From: Garcia nutans
Lineage: Eukaryota; Streptophyta; Magnoliopsida; Malpighiales; Euphorbiaceae
Assembly (NCBI GenBank): GCA_947685225.1
Contig: CANTUV010000053.1
Span: 9,533,501 to 9,597,500 of the forward strand
Length of the DNA: 64,000 nt
Direction: 5' to 3'
The notes under the pieces were generated by a model that did no database searches, was not told where the DNA came from, and worked only from the letters and a program-made list of their open reading frames with translations. Below are positions 42,891 through 54,520 of the stretch, piece after piece. Numbering within the stretch: the first letter of the stretch is position 1; the number at the start of each line of letters is the position of its first letter. Made by a program: the position numbers and the translations under genes.

Positions 42891-43010
42891 GGGTGCGATC
42901 ATACCAGCACTAACGCACCGGATCCCATCATAACTCCAAAGTGAAACGTGCTTGGGCGAGAGTAGTACTAAGATGGGTGACCTCTTGGGAAGTCCTCGTG
43001 TTGCACCCCT
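42891..43010 (+). rRNA. rrn5: 5S rRNA gene, copy 56
   Basis: Changes G41T, G48A, T53G, G80A. G80A restores a Watson-Crick A80-U96 pair. The -28 box is altered (CATAAATGAAA). Confidence 0.89.
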
Positions 43011-43317
43011 ATCATTTTTCTTTTTTCAAAAATATTTTTTTTATCAACCACGATCATTTGCAGTTTTGGGCTGGCGGGCTAATAAATCATTTGTTTGCCT
43101 TTTATAGCAACGCGAGTAATATCGCCGATATAGCGTCGCTTAGCTCGTTTGCCTGAATCAGTATCTTTCTGCAGCAGTTTTGAGAGCGGTGGTGTGTGGG
43201 CGAGCTTAGGATGGCATCGTAGGAAGACGAACGAATTAGAAAGAGAATAGGCAAGGGCCATTCTCAGCAAAACAGTGAGAGGGAGAGAATAAATTAAATT
43301 TTCTGGCTGCGCTTGAC

Positions 43318-43437
43318 GGGTGCGATCATACCAGCACTAACGCACCGGATTCCATCAGAACTCCGAAGTTAACCGTGCTTGGGCGAGAGTAGTACTGAGA
43401 TGGGTGACCTCTTGGGAAGTCCTCGTGTTGCACCCCT
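43318..43437 (+). rRNA. rrn5: 5S rRNA gene, copy 57
   Basis: Changes C34T and A56C. Confidence 0.92.
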
Positions 43438-43744
43438 ATCATTTTTCTTTTTTCGAAAATATTTTTTTTATCAACCACGATCCTTCGCAGTTTGGAGCCG
43501 GCGGACTAATAAATCATTTGTTGGCCTTTTAGAGCAACGCGAGTAATATCGTCAATATGGCGTCGCTTGGCTCGTTTGCCCGAATCAGTCTCTCTTTGCA
43601 GCAGATTTGAGATCGTTGGTGTGTGGGAGAGATTAAGATGGCATCGTAGGAAGAGGGACGAATGAGAAAGAGAATAGGCAAGGGCCATTCTCAGCGAAGC
43701 AGTGAGATGGAGAGAATAAATTAAATTTTCTAGCAGTGCATTAC

Positions 43745-43864
43745 GGGTGCGATCATACCAGCACTAACGCACCAGATCCCATCAGAACTTCGAAGTTAAA
43801 CTTGCTTTGGCGAGAGTAGTACTGAGATGGGTGACCTCTTGGGAAGTCCTTGTGTTGCACCCCT
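43745..43864 (+). rRNA. rrn5: 5S rRNA gene, copy 58
   Basis: Changes G30A, C46T, G58T, G64T, C107T; identical set in the copy at 49287. Confidence 0.89.
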
Positions 43865-44171
43865 ATCATTTTTCTTTTTTCGAAAATATTTTTTTTATCA
43901 ACCATGATCATTTGCAATTTTGGGCCTGCGGACTAATAAATCATTTGTTGGCCTTTTTGAGCAACGCGAGTAATATCGCCGATATGGCGTCACTTAGCTC
44001 GTTTACCCGAATCAGTCTCTTTCTGCAGCAGATTTGAGAGCGGTGGTGTGTGGGCGAGCTTAGGATGGCATCGTAAGAAGATGGACGAATGAGAAAGAGA
44101 ATAGGCAAGGGCCATTCTCAGCGAAGCAGTGAGAGGGAGAGAATAAATTAAATTTTCTGGCAGTACATTAC

Positions 44172-44291
44172 GGGTGCGATCATACCAGCACTAACGTACC
44201 AGATCCTATCAGAACTTTGAAGTTAAACTTGCTTTGGCGAGAGTAGTACTGAGATGGGTGACCTCTTGGCAAGTCCTTGTGATGCAACTCT
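44172..44291 (+). rRNA. rrn5: 5S rRNA gene, copy 59 (very diverged)
   Basis: Changes C26T, G30A, C36T, C46T, C47T, G58T, G64T, G99C, C107T, T111A, C116A, C118T. Helix I loses several pairs; a pseudogene. Confidence 0.84.
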
Positions 44292-44598
44292 ACCATTTTT
44301 CTTTTTTCAAAAATATTTTTTTTATCAACCATGATCATTTGCAGTTTTGGGCCTGCGTACTAATAAATCATTTGTTTGCCTTTTATAGCAACGCGAGTAA
44401 TATCGCCGATATGGCGTCACTTAGCTCGTTTGCCCGAATCAGTCTCTTTCTGCAGCAGATTTGAGAGCGGTGGTGTGTGGGCGAGCTTAGGATGGCATCG
44501 TAAGAAGATGGACGAATGAGAAAGAGAATAGGCAAGGGCCATTCTCAGCGAAGCAGTGAGAGGGAGAGAATAAATCAAATTTTCTGGCATTGCATTAC

Positions 44599-44718
44599 GG
44601 GTGCGATCATACCAGCACTAACGCACCGGATCCCATCAGAACTCCGAAGTTGAACGTGCTTGGGCGAGAGTAGTACTGAGATGGGTGACCTCTTGGGAAG
44701 TCCTTGTGATGCAACTCT
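44599..44718 (+). rRNA. rrn5: 5S rRNA gene, copy 60
   Basis: Changes A54G, C107T, T111A, C116A, C118T. First unit of the large duplication. Confidence 0.88.
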
Positions 44719-45023
44719 ACCATTTTTCTTTTTTCAAAAATATTTTTTTTATCAACCATGATCATTTGCAGTTTTGGGCCTGCGTACTAATAAATCATTT
44801 GTTGGCCTTTTAGTGCAACGTGAGTAATATCGCCGCTATGGCGTCGTTTGGCTCGTTTGCCCGAATCAGTCTCTCTCTGCGCAGATTTGAGAGCGGTGGT
44901 GCTTGGGCGAGCTTAGGATGGCATCGTAGGAAGAGGGACGAATGAGAAAGAGATAGGCAAGCGCTATTCTCAGCGAAGCAGTGAGAGGGAGAGAATAAAT
45001 TAAATTTTCTGGCAGCGCATTAC

Positions 45024-45143
45024 GGGTGCGATCATACCAGCACTAACGCACCGGATCCCATCAGAACTCCGAAGGTAAACGTGCTTGGGCGAGAGTAGTA
45101 CTGAGATGGGTGACCTCTTAGGAAGTCCTCGTGTTGCACCCCT
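45024..45143 (+). rRNA. rrn5: 5S rRNA gene, copy 61
   Basis: Changes T52G and G97A; twin at 50139. Confidence 0.92.
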
Positions 45144-45447
45144 ATCATTTTTTTTTCAAAAATATTTTTTTTATCAACCACGATCATTTGCAGTTTGGGG
45201 CCGGCGGACCAATAAATCATTTGTTAGCCTTTTAGAGCAACGCGAGTAATATCGCTAATATGGCGTCGCTTAGCTCATTTGCCCAAATCAGTATCTTTCT
45301 GCAGTAGATTTGAGAGCGTTGGTGCGTGGGCGAGCTTAGGATGGCATCGTAGGAAGAGGGACGAATGAGAAAGAGAATAGGCAAGGGCCATTCTCAGCGA
45401 AGCAGTGAGAGGGAGAGAATAAATTAAATTTTCTGGCAGTGCATTAC

Positions 45448-45567
45448 GGGTGCGATCATACCAGTACTAACGCACCGGATCCCATAAGAACTCCGAAGGT
45501 AAACGTGCTTGGGCGAGAGTAGTACTGAGATGGGTGACCTCTTGGGAAGTCCTTATGTTGCACCCCT
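45448..45567 (+). rRNA. rrn5: 5S rRNA gene, copy 62
   Basis: Changes C18T, C39A, T52G, C107T, G108A; twin at 50563. Confidence 0.9.
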
Positions 45568-45873
45568 ATCATTTTTCTTTTTTCAAAAATATTTTTTTAT
45601 CAACTACGATCATTTGCAGTGTGGGGCCGGCGGACTAATAAATCATTTGTTGGCCTTTTAGAGCAACGCGAGTAATATCTCCGATATGGCGTCGCTTAGC
45701 TCGTTTGCCCGAATCAGTATCTTTCTGCAGCAGATTTGAGAGCGGTGGTGCTTGGGCGAGCTTAGGAAGGCATCGTAGGAAGACAGACGAATGAGAAAGA
45801 GAATAGGCAAGCGCCATTCTCAGCGAAGCAGTGAGAGGGAGAGAATAAATTAAATTTTCTGGCAGTGCATGAC

Positions 45874-45993
45874 GGGTGCGATCATACCAGCACTAACGCA
45901 CCGTATCCCATTAGAACTCCGAAGTTAAACGTGCTTGGGCGAGAATAGTACTGAGATGGGTGACCTCTTGGGAAGTCCTCGTGTTGCACCCCT
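45874..45993 (+). rRNA. rrn5: 5S rRNA gene, copy 63
   Basis: Changes G31T, C39T, G72A; twin at 50989. Confidence 0.91.
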
Positions 45994-46299
45994 ATCATTT
46001 TTCTTTTTTCGAAAATATTTTTTTATCAACAACTATCCTTCGCAGTTTGGGGCCGGCGGACTAATAAATCATTTGTTGGCCTTTTAGAGCAACGCGAGTA
46101 ATATCGCCGATATGGCGTCGCTTAGCTCGTTTGCCCGAATCAGTCTCTCTTTGCAGCAGATTTGAGAGCGTTGGTGCGTGGGCGAGCTTAGGATGGCATC
46201 GTTGGAAGAGGGACGAATGAGAAAGAGAATAGGCAAGGGCCATTCTCAGCGAAGCAGTGAGAGGGAGAGAATAAATTAAATTTTCTGGCAACGCTTTAC

Positions 46300-46419
46300 G
46301 GGTGCGATCATACCAGTACTAACGCACCGGATCCCATCAGAACACCGAAGGTAAACGTGCTTGGGCGAGAGTAGTACTGAGATGGGTGACCTCTTGGGAA
46401 GTCCTTGTGTTGCACCCCT
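46300..46419 (+). rRNA. rrn5: 5S rRNA gene, copy 64
   Basis: Changes C18T, T45A, T52G, C107T; twin at 51415. Confidence 0.9.
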
Positions 46420-46725
46420 ATCATTTTTCTTTTTTCAAAAATATTTTATTATCAACCACGATCATTTGCAGTGTGGGGCCGGCGGACTAAAAAATAATTT
46501 GTTAGACTTTTAGAGCAACGCGAGTAATATCGCCGATATGGCGTCGCTTAGCTCGTTTGCCCGAATCAGTATCTTTCTGCAGCAGATTTGAGAGCGGTGG
46601 TGCTTGGGCAAGCTTAGGATGGCATCGTAGGAAGGCGGACGAATGAGAAAGAGAATAGGCAAGCGCCATTCTCAGCGAAGCAGTGAGAGGGAGAGAATAA
46701 ATTAAATTTTCTGGCAGCGCATGAC

Positions 46726-46845
46726 GGGTGCGATCATACCAGCACTAACGCACCGTATCCAATCAGAACTCCGAAGTTAAACGTGCTTGGGCGAGAGTAG
46801 TATTGAGATGGGTGACCTCTTGGGAAGTCCTCGTGTTGCACCCCT
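46726..46845 (+). rRNA. rrn5: 5S rRNA gene, copy 65
   Basis: Changes G31T, C36A, C78T; twin at 51841. Confidence 0.91.
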
Positions 46846-47151
46846 ATCATTTTTCTTTTTTCGAAAATATTTTTTTATCAACCACTATCCTTCGAAGTTT
46901 GGGGCCGGAGGACTAATAAATCATTTGTTGGTCTTTTAGAGCAACGCGAGTAATATCGCCGATATGGTGTCGCTTGGCTCGTTTGCCCGAATCAGTCTCT
47001 CTCTGCAGCAGATTTGAGAGCGTTGGCGCGTGGGCGAGCTTAGGATGGCATCGTAGGAAGAGGGACGAATGAGAAAGAGAATAGGCAAGGGCCATTCTCA
47101 GCGAAGCAGTGAGAGGGAGAGAATAAATTAAATTTTCTGGCAGCGCATGAC

Positions 47152-47271
47152 GGGTGCGATCATACCAGCACTAACGCACCGGATCCCATTAGAACTCCGA
47201 AGTCAAACGTGCTTGGGCGAGAGTAGTACTGAGATGGGTGACCTCTTGGGAAGTCCTCGTGTTGCACCCCT
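47152..47271 (+). rRNA. rrn5: 5S rRNA gene, copy 66
   Basis: Changes C39T and T53C only; twin at 52267. Confidence 0.93.
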
Positions 47272-47578
47272 ATCATTTTTCTATTTTCGAAAATATTTTT
47301 TTTATCAACCACGATCATTTGCAGTGTGGGGCCGGCGGACTAATAAATCATTTGTTTTCCTTTTAGAGCAACGCGAGTAATATCGCCGATATGGCGTCGC
47401 TTAACTCATTTGCCCGAATCAGTATCTTTCTGCAGCAGATTTGAGAGCGGTGGTGCTTGGGCGAGCTTAAGATGGCATCGTAGGAAGACGGACGAATGAG
47501 AAAGAGAATAGGAAAGCGCCATTCTCAGCGAAGCAGTGAGAGGGAGAGAATAAATTAAATTTTCTGGCTGCGCATGAC

Positions 47579-47698
47579 GGGTGCGATCATACCAGCACTA
47601 ACGCACCGGATCCCATCAGAACTCCGAAGTTAAACGTGCTTGGGCGAGAGTAGTACTGAGATGGGTGACCTCTTGGGAAGTCCTCGTGTTGCACCCCT
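47579..47698 (+). rRNA. rrn5: 5S rRNA gene, copy 67 (matches consensus exactly)
   Basis: Every base equals the array consensus, including A56, G80, A81 and T95. This is the copy to compare with expressed 5S RNA of the species. Confidence 0.95.
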
Positions 47699-48005
47699 AT
47701 CATTTTTCTTTTTTAGAAAATATTTTTTTTATCAACCACGATCCTTCGCAGTTTGGAGCCGGCGGACTAATAAACCATTTGTTGGCCTTTTAGAGCAACG
47801 CGAGTAATATCGCCGATATGGCGTCGCTTGGCTCGTTTGCCCGAATCAGTCTCTCTCTGCAGTAGATTTGAGAGCGTTGGTGCGTGGGCGAGCTTAGGAT
47901 GGCATCATAGGAAGAGGGACGAATGAGAAAGAGAATAGGCAAGGGCCATTCTCAGCGAAGCAGTGAGAGGGAGAGAATAAATTAAATTTTCTGGCAGCGC
48001 ATGAC

Positions 48006-48125
48006 GGGTGCAATCATACCAGCACTAACGCACCGTATCCCATTAGAACTCCGAAGTTAAACGTGCTTGGGCGAGAATAGTACTGAGATGGGTGACCTAT
48101 TGGGAAGTCCTCGTGTTGCACCCCT
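48006..48125 (+). rRNA. rrn5: 5S rRNA gene, copy 68
   Basis: Changes G7A, G31T, C39T, G72A, C94A; twin at 53121. Confidence 0.89.
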
Positions 48126-48431
48126 ATCATTTTTCTTTTTTCGAAAATATTTTTTTATCAACCACTATCCTTCTCAGTTTGGGGCCGGCGGACTAATAAA
48201 TCATTTGTTGGCCTTTTAGAGCAACGCGAGTAATATCGCCGATATGGCGTCGCTTAGCTCGTTTGCCCGAATCAGTCTCTTTTTGCAGCAGATTTGAGAG
48301 CGTTGGTGCGTGGGCGAGCTTAGGATGGCATCGTTGGAAGAGGGACGAATGAGAAAGAGAATAGGCAAGGGCCATTCTCAGCGAAGCAGTGAGAGGGAGA
48401 GAATAAATTAATTTTTCTAGCAGTGCATTAC

Positions 48432-48551
48432 GGGTGCGATCATACCAGCACTAACGCACCAGATCCCATCAGAACTTCGAAGTTAAACTTGCTTTGGTGA
48501 GAGTAGTACTGAGATGGGTGACCTCTTGGGAAGTCCTTGTGTTGCACCCCT
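48432..48551 (+). rRNA. rrn5: 5S rRNA gene, copy 69
   Basis: Changes G30A, C46T, G58T, G64T, C67T, C107T. The -28 region reads AATTAATTTTTCTAG. Confidence 0.88.
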
Positions 48552-48859
48552 ATCATTTTTCTTTTTTCGAAAATATTTTTTTTTATCAACCATGATCATT
48601 TGCAGTTTTGGGCCTGCGGACTAATAAATAATTTGTTGGCCTTTTTGAGCAACGCGAGTAATATCGCCGATATGGCGTCACTTAGCTCGTTTGCCCGAAT
48701 CAGTCTCTTTCTGCAGCAGATTTGAGAGCGGTGGTGTGTGGGCGAGCTTAGGATGGCATCATAAGAAGATGGACGAATGAGAAAGAGAATAGGCAAGGGC
48801 CATTCTCAGCGAAGCAGTGAGAGGGAGAGAATAAATTAAATTTTCTGGCAGTACATTAC

Positions 48860-48979
48860 GGGTGCGATCATACCAGCACTAACGCACCAGATCCTATCAG
48901 AACTTTGAAGTTAAACTTGCTTTGGCGAGAGTAGTACTGAGATTGTTGATCTCTTGGCAAGTCCTTGTGTTGCACCCCT
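48860..48979 (+). rRNA. rrn5: 5S rRNA gene, copy 70 (very diverged)
   Basis: Changes G30A, C36T, C46T, C47T, G58T, G64T, G85T, G87T, C91T, G99C, C107T. The gene resembles 44172 but the spacer after it resembles the one after 43318, so the unit looks recombinant. Box C is destroyed. Confidence 0.85.
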
Positions 48980-49286
48980 ATCATTTTTCTTTTTTCGAAA
49001 ATATTTTTTTTATCAACCACGATCCTTCGCAGTTTGGGGCCGGCGGACTAATAAATCATTTGTTGGCCTTTTAGAGCAACGCGAGTAATATCGCCGATAT
49101 GGCGTCGCTTGGCTCGTTTGCCCGAATCAGTCTCTCTTTTCAGCAGATTTGAGATCGTTGGTGTGTGGGCGAGATTAAGATGGCATCGTATGAAGAGGGA
49201 CGAATGAGAAAGAGAATAGGCAAGGGCCATTCTCAACGAAGCAGTGAGATGGAGAGAATAAATTAAATTTTCTAGCGGTGCATTAC

Positions 49287-49406
49287 GGGTGCGATCATAC
49301 CAGCACTAACGCACCAGATCCCATCAGAACTTCGAAGTTAAACTTGCTTTGGCGAGAGTAGTACTGAGATGGGTGACCTCTTGGGAAGTCCTTGTGTTGC
49401 ACCCCT
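49287..49406 (+). rRNA. rrn5: 5S rRNA gene, copy 71
   Basis: Changes G30A, C46T, G58T, G64T, C107T, the same set as 43745. Confidence 0.89.
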
Positions 49407-49713
49407 ATCATTTTTCTTTTTTCGAAAATATTTTTTTTATCAACCATGATCATTTGCAATTTTGGGCCTGCGGACTAATAAATCATTTGTTGGCCTTTTT
49501 GAGCAACGCGAGTAATATCGCCGATATGGCGTCACTTAGCTCGTTTGCCCGAATCAGTCTCTTTCTGCAGCAGATTTGAGAGCGGTGGTGTGTGGGCGAG
49601 CTTAGGATGGCATCGTAAGAAGATGGACGAATGAGAAAGAGAATAGGCAAGGGCCATTCTCAGCGAAGCAGTGAGAGGGAGAGAATAAATCAAATTTTCT
49701 GGCATTGCATTAC

Positions 49714-49833
49714 GGGTGCGATCATACCAGCACTAACGCACCGGATCCCATCAGAACTCCGAAGTTGAACGTGCTTGGGCGAGAGTAGTACTGAGATGGG
49801 TGACCTCTTGGGAAGTCCTTGTGATGCACCCCT
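49714..49833 (+). rRNA. rrn5: 5S rRNA gene, copy 72
   Basis: Changes A54G, C107T, T111A. Twin of 44599, but with the normal GCACCCCT end. Confidence 0.9.
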
Positions 49834-50138
49834 ACCATTTTTCTTTTTTCAAAAATATTTTTTTTATCAACCATGATCATTTGCAGTTTTGGGCCTGCGT
49901 ACTAATAAATCATTTGTTGGCCTTTTAGTGCAACGTGAGTAATATCGCCGCTATGGCGTCGTTTGGCTCGTTTGCCCGAATCAGTCTCTCTCTGCGCAGA
50001 TTTGAGAGCGGTGGTGCTTGGGCGAGCTTAGGATGGCATCGTAGGAAGAGGGACGAATGAGAAAGAGATAGGCAAGCGCTATTCTCAGCGAAGCAGTGAG
50101 AGGGAGAGAATAAATTAAATTTTCTGGCAGCGCATTAC

Positions 50139-50258
50139 GGGTGCGATCATACCAGCACTAACGCACCGGATCCCATCAGAACTCCGAAGGTAAACGTGCT
50201 TGGGCGAGAGTAGTACTGAGATGGGTGACCTCTTAGGAAGTCCTCGTGTTGCACCCCT
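50139..50258 (+). rRNA. rrn5: 5S rRNA gene, copy 73
   Basis: Changes T52G and G97A, identical to 45024. Confidence 0.92.
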
Positions 50259-50562
50259 ATCATTTTTTTTTCAAAAATATTTTTTTTATCAACCACGATC
50301 ATTTGCAGTTTGGGGCCGGCGGACCAATAAATCATTTGTTAGCCTTTTAGAGCAACGCGAGTAATATCGCTAATATGGCGTCGCTTAGCTCATTTGCCCA
50401 AATCAGTATCTTTCTGCAGTAGATTTGAGAGCGTTGGTGCGTGGGCGAGCTTAGGATGGCATCGTAGGAAGAGGGACGAATGAGAAAGAGAATAGGCAAG
50501 GGCCATTCTCAGCGAAGCAGTGAGAGGGAGAGAATAAATTAAATTTTCTGGCAGTGCATTAC

Positions 50563-50682
50563 GGGTGCGATCATACCAGTACTAACGCACTGGATCCCAT
50601 AAGAACTCCGAAGGTAAACGTGCTTGGGCGAGAGTAGTACTGAGATGGGTGACCTCTTGGGAAGTCCTTATGTTGCACCCCT
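50563..50682 (+). rRNA. rrn5: 5S rRNA gene, copy 74
   Basis: Changes C18T, C29T, C39A, T52G, C107T, G108A; C29T separates it from its twin. Confidence 0.9.
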
Positions 50683-50988
50683 ATCATTTTTCTTTTTTCG
50701 AAAATATTTTTTTATCAACCACGATCATTTGCAGTGTGGGGCCGGCGGACTAATAAATCATTTGTTGGCCTTTTAGAGCAACGCGAGTAATATCTCCGAT
50801 ATGGCGTCGCTTAGCTCGTTTGCCCGAATCAGTATCTTTCTGCAGCAGATTTGAGAGCGGTGGTGCTTGGGCGAGCTTAGGAAGGCATCGTAGGAAGACA
50901 GACGAATGAGAAAGAGAATAGGCAAGCGCCATTCTCAGCGAAGCAGTGAGAGGGAGAGAATAAATTAAATTTTCTGGCAGTGCATGAC

Positions 50989-51108
50989 TGGTGCGATCAT
51001 ACCAGCACTAACGCACCGTATCCCATCAGAACTCCGAAGTTAAACGTGCTTGGGCGAGAATAGTACTGAGATGGGTGACCTCTTGGGAAGTCCTCGTGTT
51101 GCACCCCT
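50989..51108 (+). rRNA. rrn5: 5S rRNA gene, copy 75
   Basis: Changes G1T, G31T, G72A; its twin at 45874 has G1 and C39T. Confidence 0.91.
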
Positions 51109-51414
51109 ATCATTTTTCTTTTTTCGAAAATATTTTTTTATCAACAACTATCCTTCGCAGTTTGGGGCCGGCGGACTAATAAATCATTTGTTGGCCTTTT
51201 AGAGCAACGCGAGTAATATCGCCGATATGGCGTCGCTTAGCTCGTTTGCCCGAATCAGTCTCTCTTTGCAGCAGATTTGAGAGCGTTGGTGCGTGGGCGA
51301 GCTTAGGATGGCATCGTTGGAAGAGGGACGAATGAGAAAGAGAATAGGCAAGGGCCATTCTCAGCGAAGCAGTGAGAGGGAGAGAATAAATTAAATTTTC
51401 TGGCAACGCATTAC

Positions 51415-51534
51415 GGGTGCGATCATACCAGTACTAACGCACCGGATCCCATCAGAACACCGAAGGTAAACGTGCTTGGGCGAGAGTAGTACTGAGATGG
51501 GTGACCTCTTGGGAAGTCCTTGTGTTGCACCCCT
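51415..51534 (+). rRNA. rrn5: 5S rRNA gene, copy 76
   Basis: Changes C18T, T45A, T52G, C107T, as in 46300. Confidence 0.9.
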
Positions 51535-51840
51535 ATCATTTTTCTTTTTTCAAAAATATTTTATTATCAACCACGATCATTTGCAGTGTGGGGCCGGCGG
51601 ACTAAAAAATAATTTGTTAGCCTTTTAGAGCAACGCGAGTAATATCGCCGATATGGCGTCGCTTAGCTCGTTTGCCCGAATCAGTATCTTTCTGCAGCAG
51701 ATTTGAGAGCGGTGGTGCTTGGGCAAGCTTAGGATGGCATCGTAGGAAGGCGGACGAATGAGAAAGAGAATAGGCAAGCGCCATTCTCAGCGAAGCAGTG
51801 AGAGGGAGAGAATAAATTAAATTTTCTGGCAGAACATGAC

Positions 51841-51960
51841 GGGTGCGATCATACCAGCACTAACGCACCGTATCCAATCAGAACTCCGAAGTTAAACGTG
51901 CTTGGGCGAGAGTAGTATTGAGATGGGTGACCTCTTGGGAAGTCCTCGTGTTGCACCCCT
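51841..51960 (+). rRNA. rrn5: 5S rRNA gene, copy 77
   Basis: Changes G31T, C36A, C78T, as in 46726. Confidence 0.91.
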
Positions 51961-52266
51961 ATCATTATTCTTTTTTCGAAAATATTTTTTTATCAACCAC
52001 TATCCTTCAAAGTTTGGGGCCGGCGGACTAATAAATCATTTGTTGGTCTTTTAGAGCAACGCGAGTAATATCGCCGATATGGTGTCGCTTGGCTCGTTTG
52101 CCCGAATCAGTCTCTCTCTGCAGCAGATTTGAGAGCGTTGGCGCGTGGGCGAGCTTAGGATGGCATCGTAGGAAGAGGGACGAATGAGAAAGAGAATAGG
52201 CAAGGGCCATTCTCAGCGAAGCAGTGAGAGGGAGAGAATAAATTAAATTTTCTGGCAGCGCATGAC

Positions 52267-52386
52267 GGGTGCGATCATACCAGCACTAACGCACCGGATC
52301 CCATTAGAACTCCGAAGTCAAACGTGCTTGGGCGAGAGTAGTACTGAGATGGGTGACCTCTTGGGAAGTCCTCGTGTTGCACCCCT
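52267..52386 (+). rRNA. rrn5: 5S rRNA gene, copy 78
   Basis: Changes C39T and T53C, as in 47152. Confidence 0.93.
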
Positions 52387-52693
52387 ATCATTTTTCTATT
52401 TTCGAAAATATTTTTTTTATCAACCACGATCATTTGCAGTGTGGGGCCGGCGGACTAATAAATCATTTGTTTTCCTTTTAGAGCAACGCGAGTAATATCG
52501 CCGATATGGCGTCGCTTAACTCATTTGCCCGAATCAGTATCTTTCTGCAGCAGATTTGAGAGCGGTGGTGCTTGGGCGAGCTTAGGATGGCATCGTAGGA
52601 AGACGGACGAATGAGAAAGAGAATAGGCAAGCGCCATTCTCAGCGAAGCAGTGAGAGGGAGAGAATAAATTCAATTTTCTGGCTGCGCATGAC

Positions 52694-52813
52694 GGGTGCG
52701 ATCATACCAGCACTAACGCACCGGATCCCATCAGAACTCCGAAGTTAAACGTGCTTGGGCGAGTGTAGTACTGAGATGGGTGACCTCTTGGGAAGTCCTC
52801 GTGTTGCACCCCT
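52694..52813 (+). rRNA. rrn5: 5S rRNA gene, copy 79
   Basis: One change, A71T, against its consensus-perfect twin at 47579. Confidence 0.94.
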
Positions 52814-53120
52814 ATCATTTTTCTTTTTTAGAAAATATTTTTTTTATCAACCACGATCCTTCGCAGTTTGGAGCCGGCGGACTAATAAACCATTTGTTGG
52901 CCTTTTAGAGCAACGCGAGTAATATCGCCGATATGGCGTCGCTTGGCTCGTTTGCCCGAATCAGTCTCTCTCTGCAGCAGATTTGAGAGCGTTGGTGCAT
53001 GGGCGAGCTTAGGATGGCATCGTAGGAAGAGGGACGAATGAGAAAGAGAATAGGCAAGGGCCATTCTCAGCGAAGCAGTGAGAGGGAGAGAATAAATTAA
53101 ATTTTCTGGCAGCGCATGAC

Positions 53121-53240
53121 GGGTGCAATCATACCAGCACTAACGCACCGTATCCCATTAGAACTCCGAAGTTAAACGTGCTTGGGCGAGAATAGTACTG
53201 AGATGGGTGACCTATTGGGAAGTCCTCGTGTTGCACCCCT
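53121..53240 (+). rRNA. rrn5: 5S rRNA gene, copy 80
   Basis: Changes G7A, G31T, C39T, G72A, C94A, as in 48006. Confidence 0.89.
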
Positions 53241-53546
53241 ATCATTTTTCTTTTTTCGAAAATATTTTTTTATCAACCACTATCCTTCTCAGTTTGGGGC
53301 CGGCGGACTAATAAATCATTTGTTGGCCTTTTAGAGCAACGCGAGTAATATCGCCGATATGGCGTCGCTTAGCTCGTTTGCCCGAATCAGTCTCTTTTTG
53401 CAGCAGATTTGAGAGCGTTGGTGCGTGGGCGAGCTTAGGATGGCATCGTTGGAAGAGGGACGAATGAGAAAGAGAATAGGCAAGGGCCATTCTCAGCGAA
53501 GCAGTGAGAGGGAGAGAATAAATTAATTTTTCTAGCAGTGCATTAC

Positions 53547-53666
53547 GGGTGCGATCATACCAGCACTAACGCACCAGATCCCATCAGAACTTCGAAGTTA
53601 AACTTGCTTTGGCGAGAGTAGTACTGAGATGGGTGACCTCTTGGGAAGTCCTTGTGTTGCACCCTT
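53547..53666 (+). rRNA. rrn5: 5S rRNA gene, copy 81
   Basis: Changes G30A, C46T, G58T, G64T, C107T, C119T; twin at 48432. Confidence 0.88.
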
Positions 53667-53974
53667 ATCATTTTTCTTTTTTCGAAAATATTTTTTTTTA
53701 TCAACCATGATCATTTGCAGTTTTGGGCCTGCGGACTAATAAATCATTGGTTGGCCTTTTTGAGCAACGCGAGTAATATCGCCGATATGGCGTCACTTAG
53801 CTCGTTTGCCCGAATCAGTCTCTTTCTGCAGCAGATTTGAGAGCGGTGGTGTGTGGGCGAGCTTAGGATGGCATTGTAAGAAGATGGACGAATGAGAAAG
53901 AGAATAGGCAAGGGCCATTCTCAGCGAAGCAGTGAGAGGGAGAGAATAAATCAAATTTTCTGGCAACGTATGAC

Positions 53975-54094
53975 GGATGCGATCATATCAGCACTAACGC
54001 ACCGGATCCCATCAGAACTCCGAAGTTGAACGTGCTTGGGCGAGAGTAGTACTGAGATGGGTGAGCTCTTGGGAAGTCCTTGTGATGCACCCCT
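53975..54094 (+). rRNA. rrn5: 5S rRNA gene, copy 82
   Basis: Changes G3A, C14T, A54G, C91G, C107T, T111A. Related to 44599 and 49714 by A54G and T111A. Confidence 0.87.
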
Positions 54095-54400
54095 ACCATT
54101 TATCTTTTTTCAAAAATATTTTTTTTATCAACCATGATCATTTGCAGTTTTGGGCCTGCGTACTAATAAATCATTTGTTGGCCTTTTAGAGCAACGTGAG
54201 TAATATCGCCGATATGGCCTCGTTTGGCTCGTTTGCCCGAATCAGTCTCTCTCTGTGCAGATTTGAGAGCGGTGGTGCTTGGGCGAGCTTAGGATTGCAT
54301 CATAGGAAGAGGGACGAATGAGAAAGAGAATAGGCAAGCGCTATTCTCAGCGAAGCAGTGAGAGGGAGAGAATAAATTAAATTTTCTGGCAGTGCATTAC

Positions 54401-54520
54401 GGGTGCGATCATACCAGTACTAACGCACCGGATCCCATCAGAACTCCGAAGTTAAACATTCTTGGGCGAGAGTAGTACTGAGATGGGTGACCTCTTGGGA
54501 AGTCCTCGTGTTGCACCCCT
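54401..54520 (+). rRNA. rrn5: 5S rRNA gene, copy 83
   Basis: Changes C18T, G58A, G60T. Confidence 0.9.

Larger units (their letters stand above)
44599..48859 (+). repeat. Large duplicated 5S block, copy 1 (ten units)
   Basis: Ten units match 49714-53974 at a constant offset of 5,115 bp, unit by unit and with the same private changes. I noticed about 20 differences, so identity is near 99.5 percent by eye. Two further units (48860-49713) lie between the copies. Confidence 0.9.
49714..53974 (+). repeat. Large duplicated 5S block, copy 2 (ten units)
   Basis: Second copy of the block at 44599-48859. Scattered differences such as the GACTGG start at 50989 and the AGTGTAG at 52760-52770 show that it is a true second copy. 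Confidence 0.9.
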
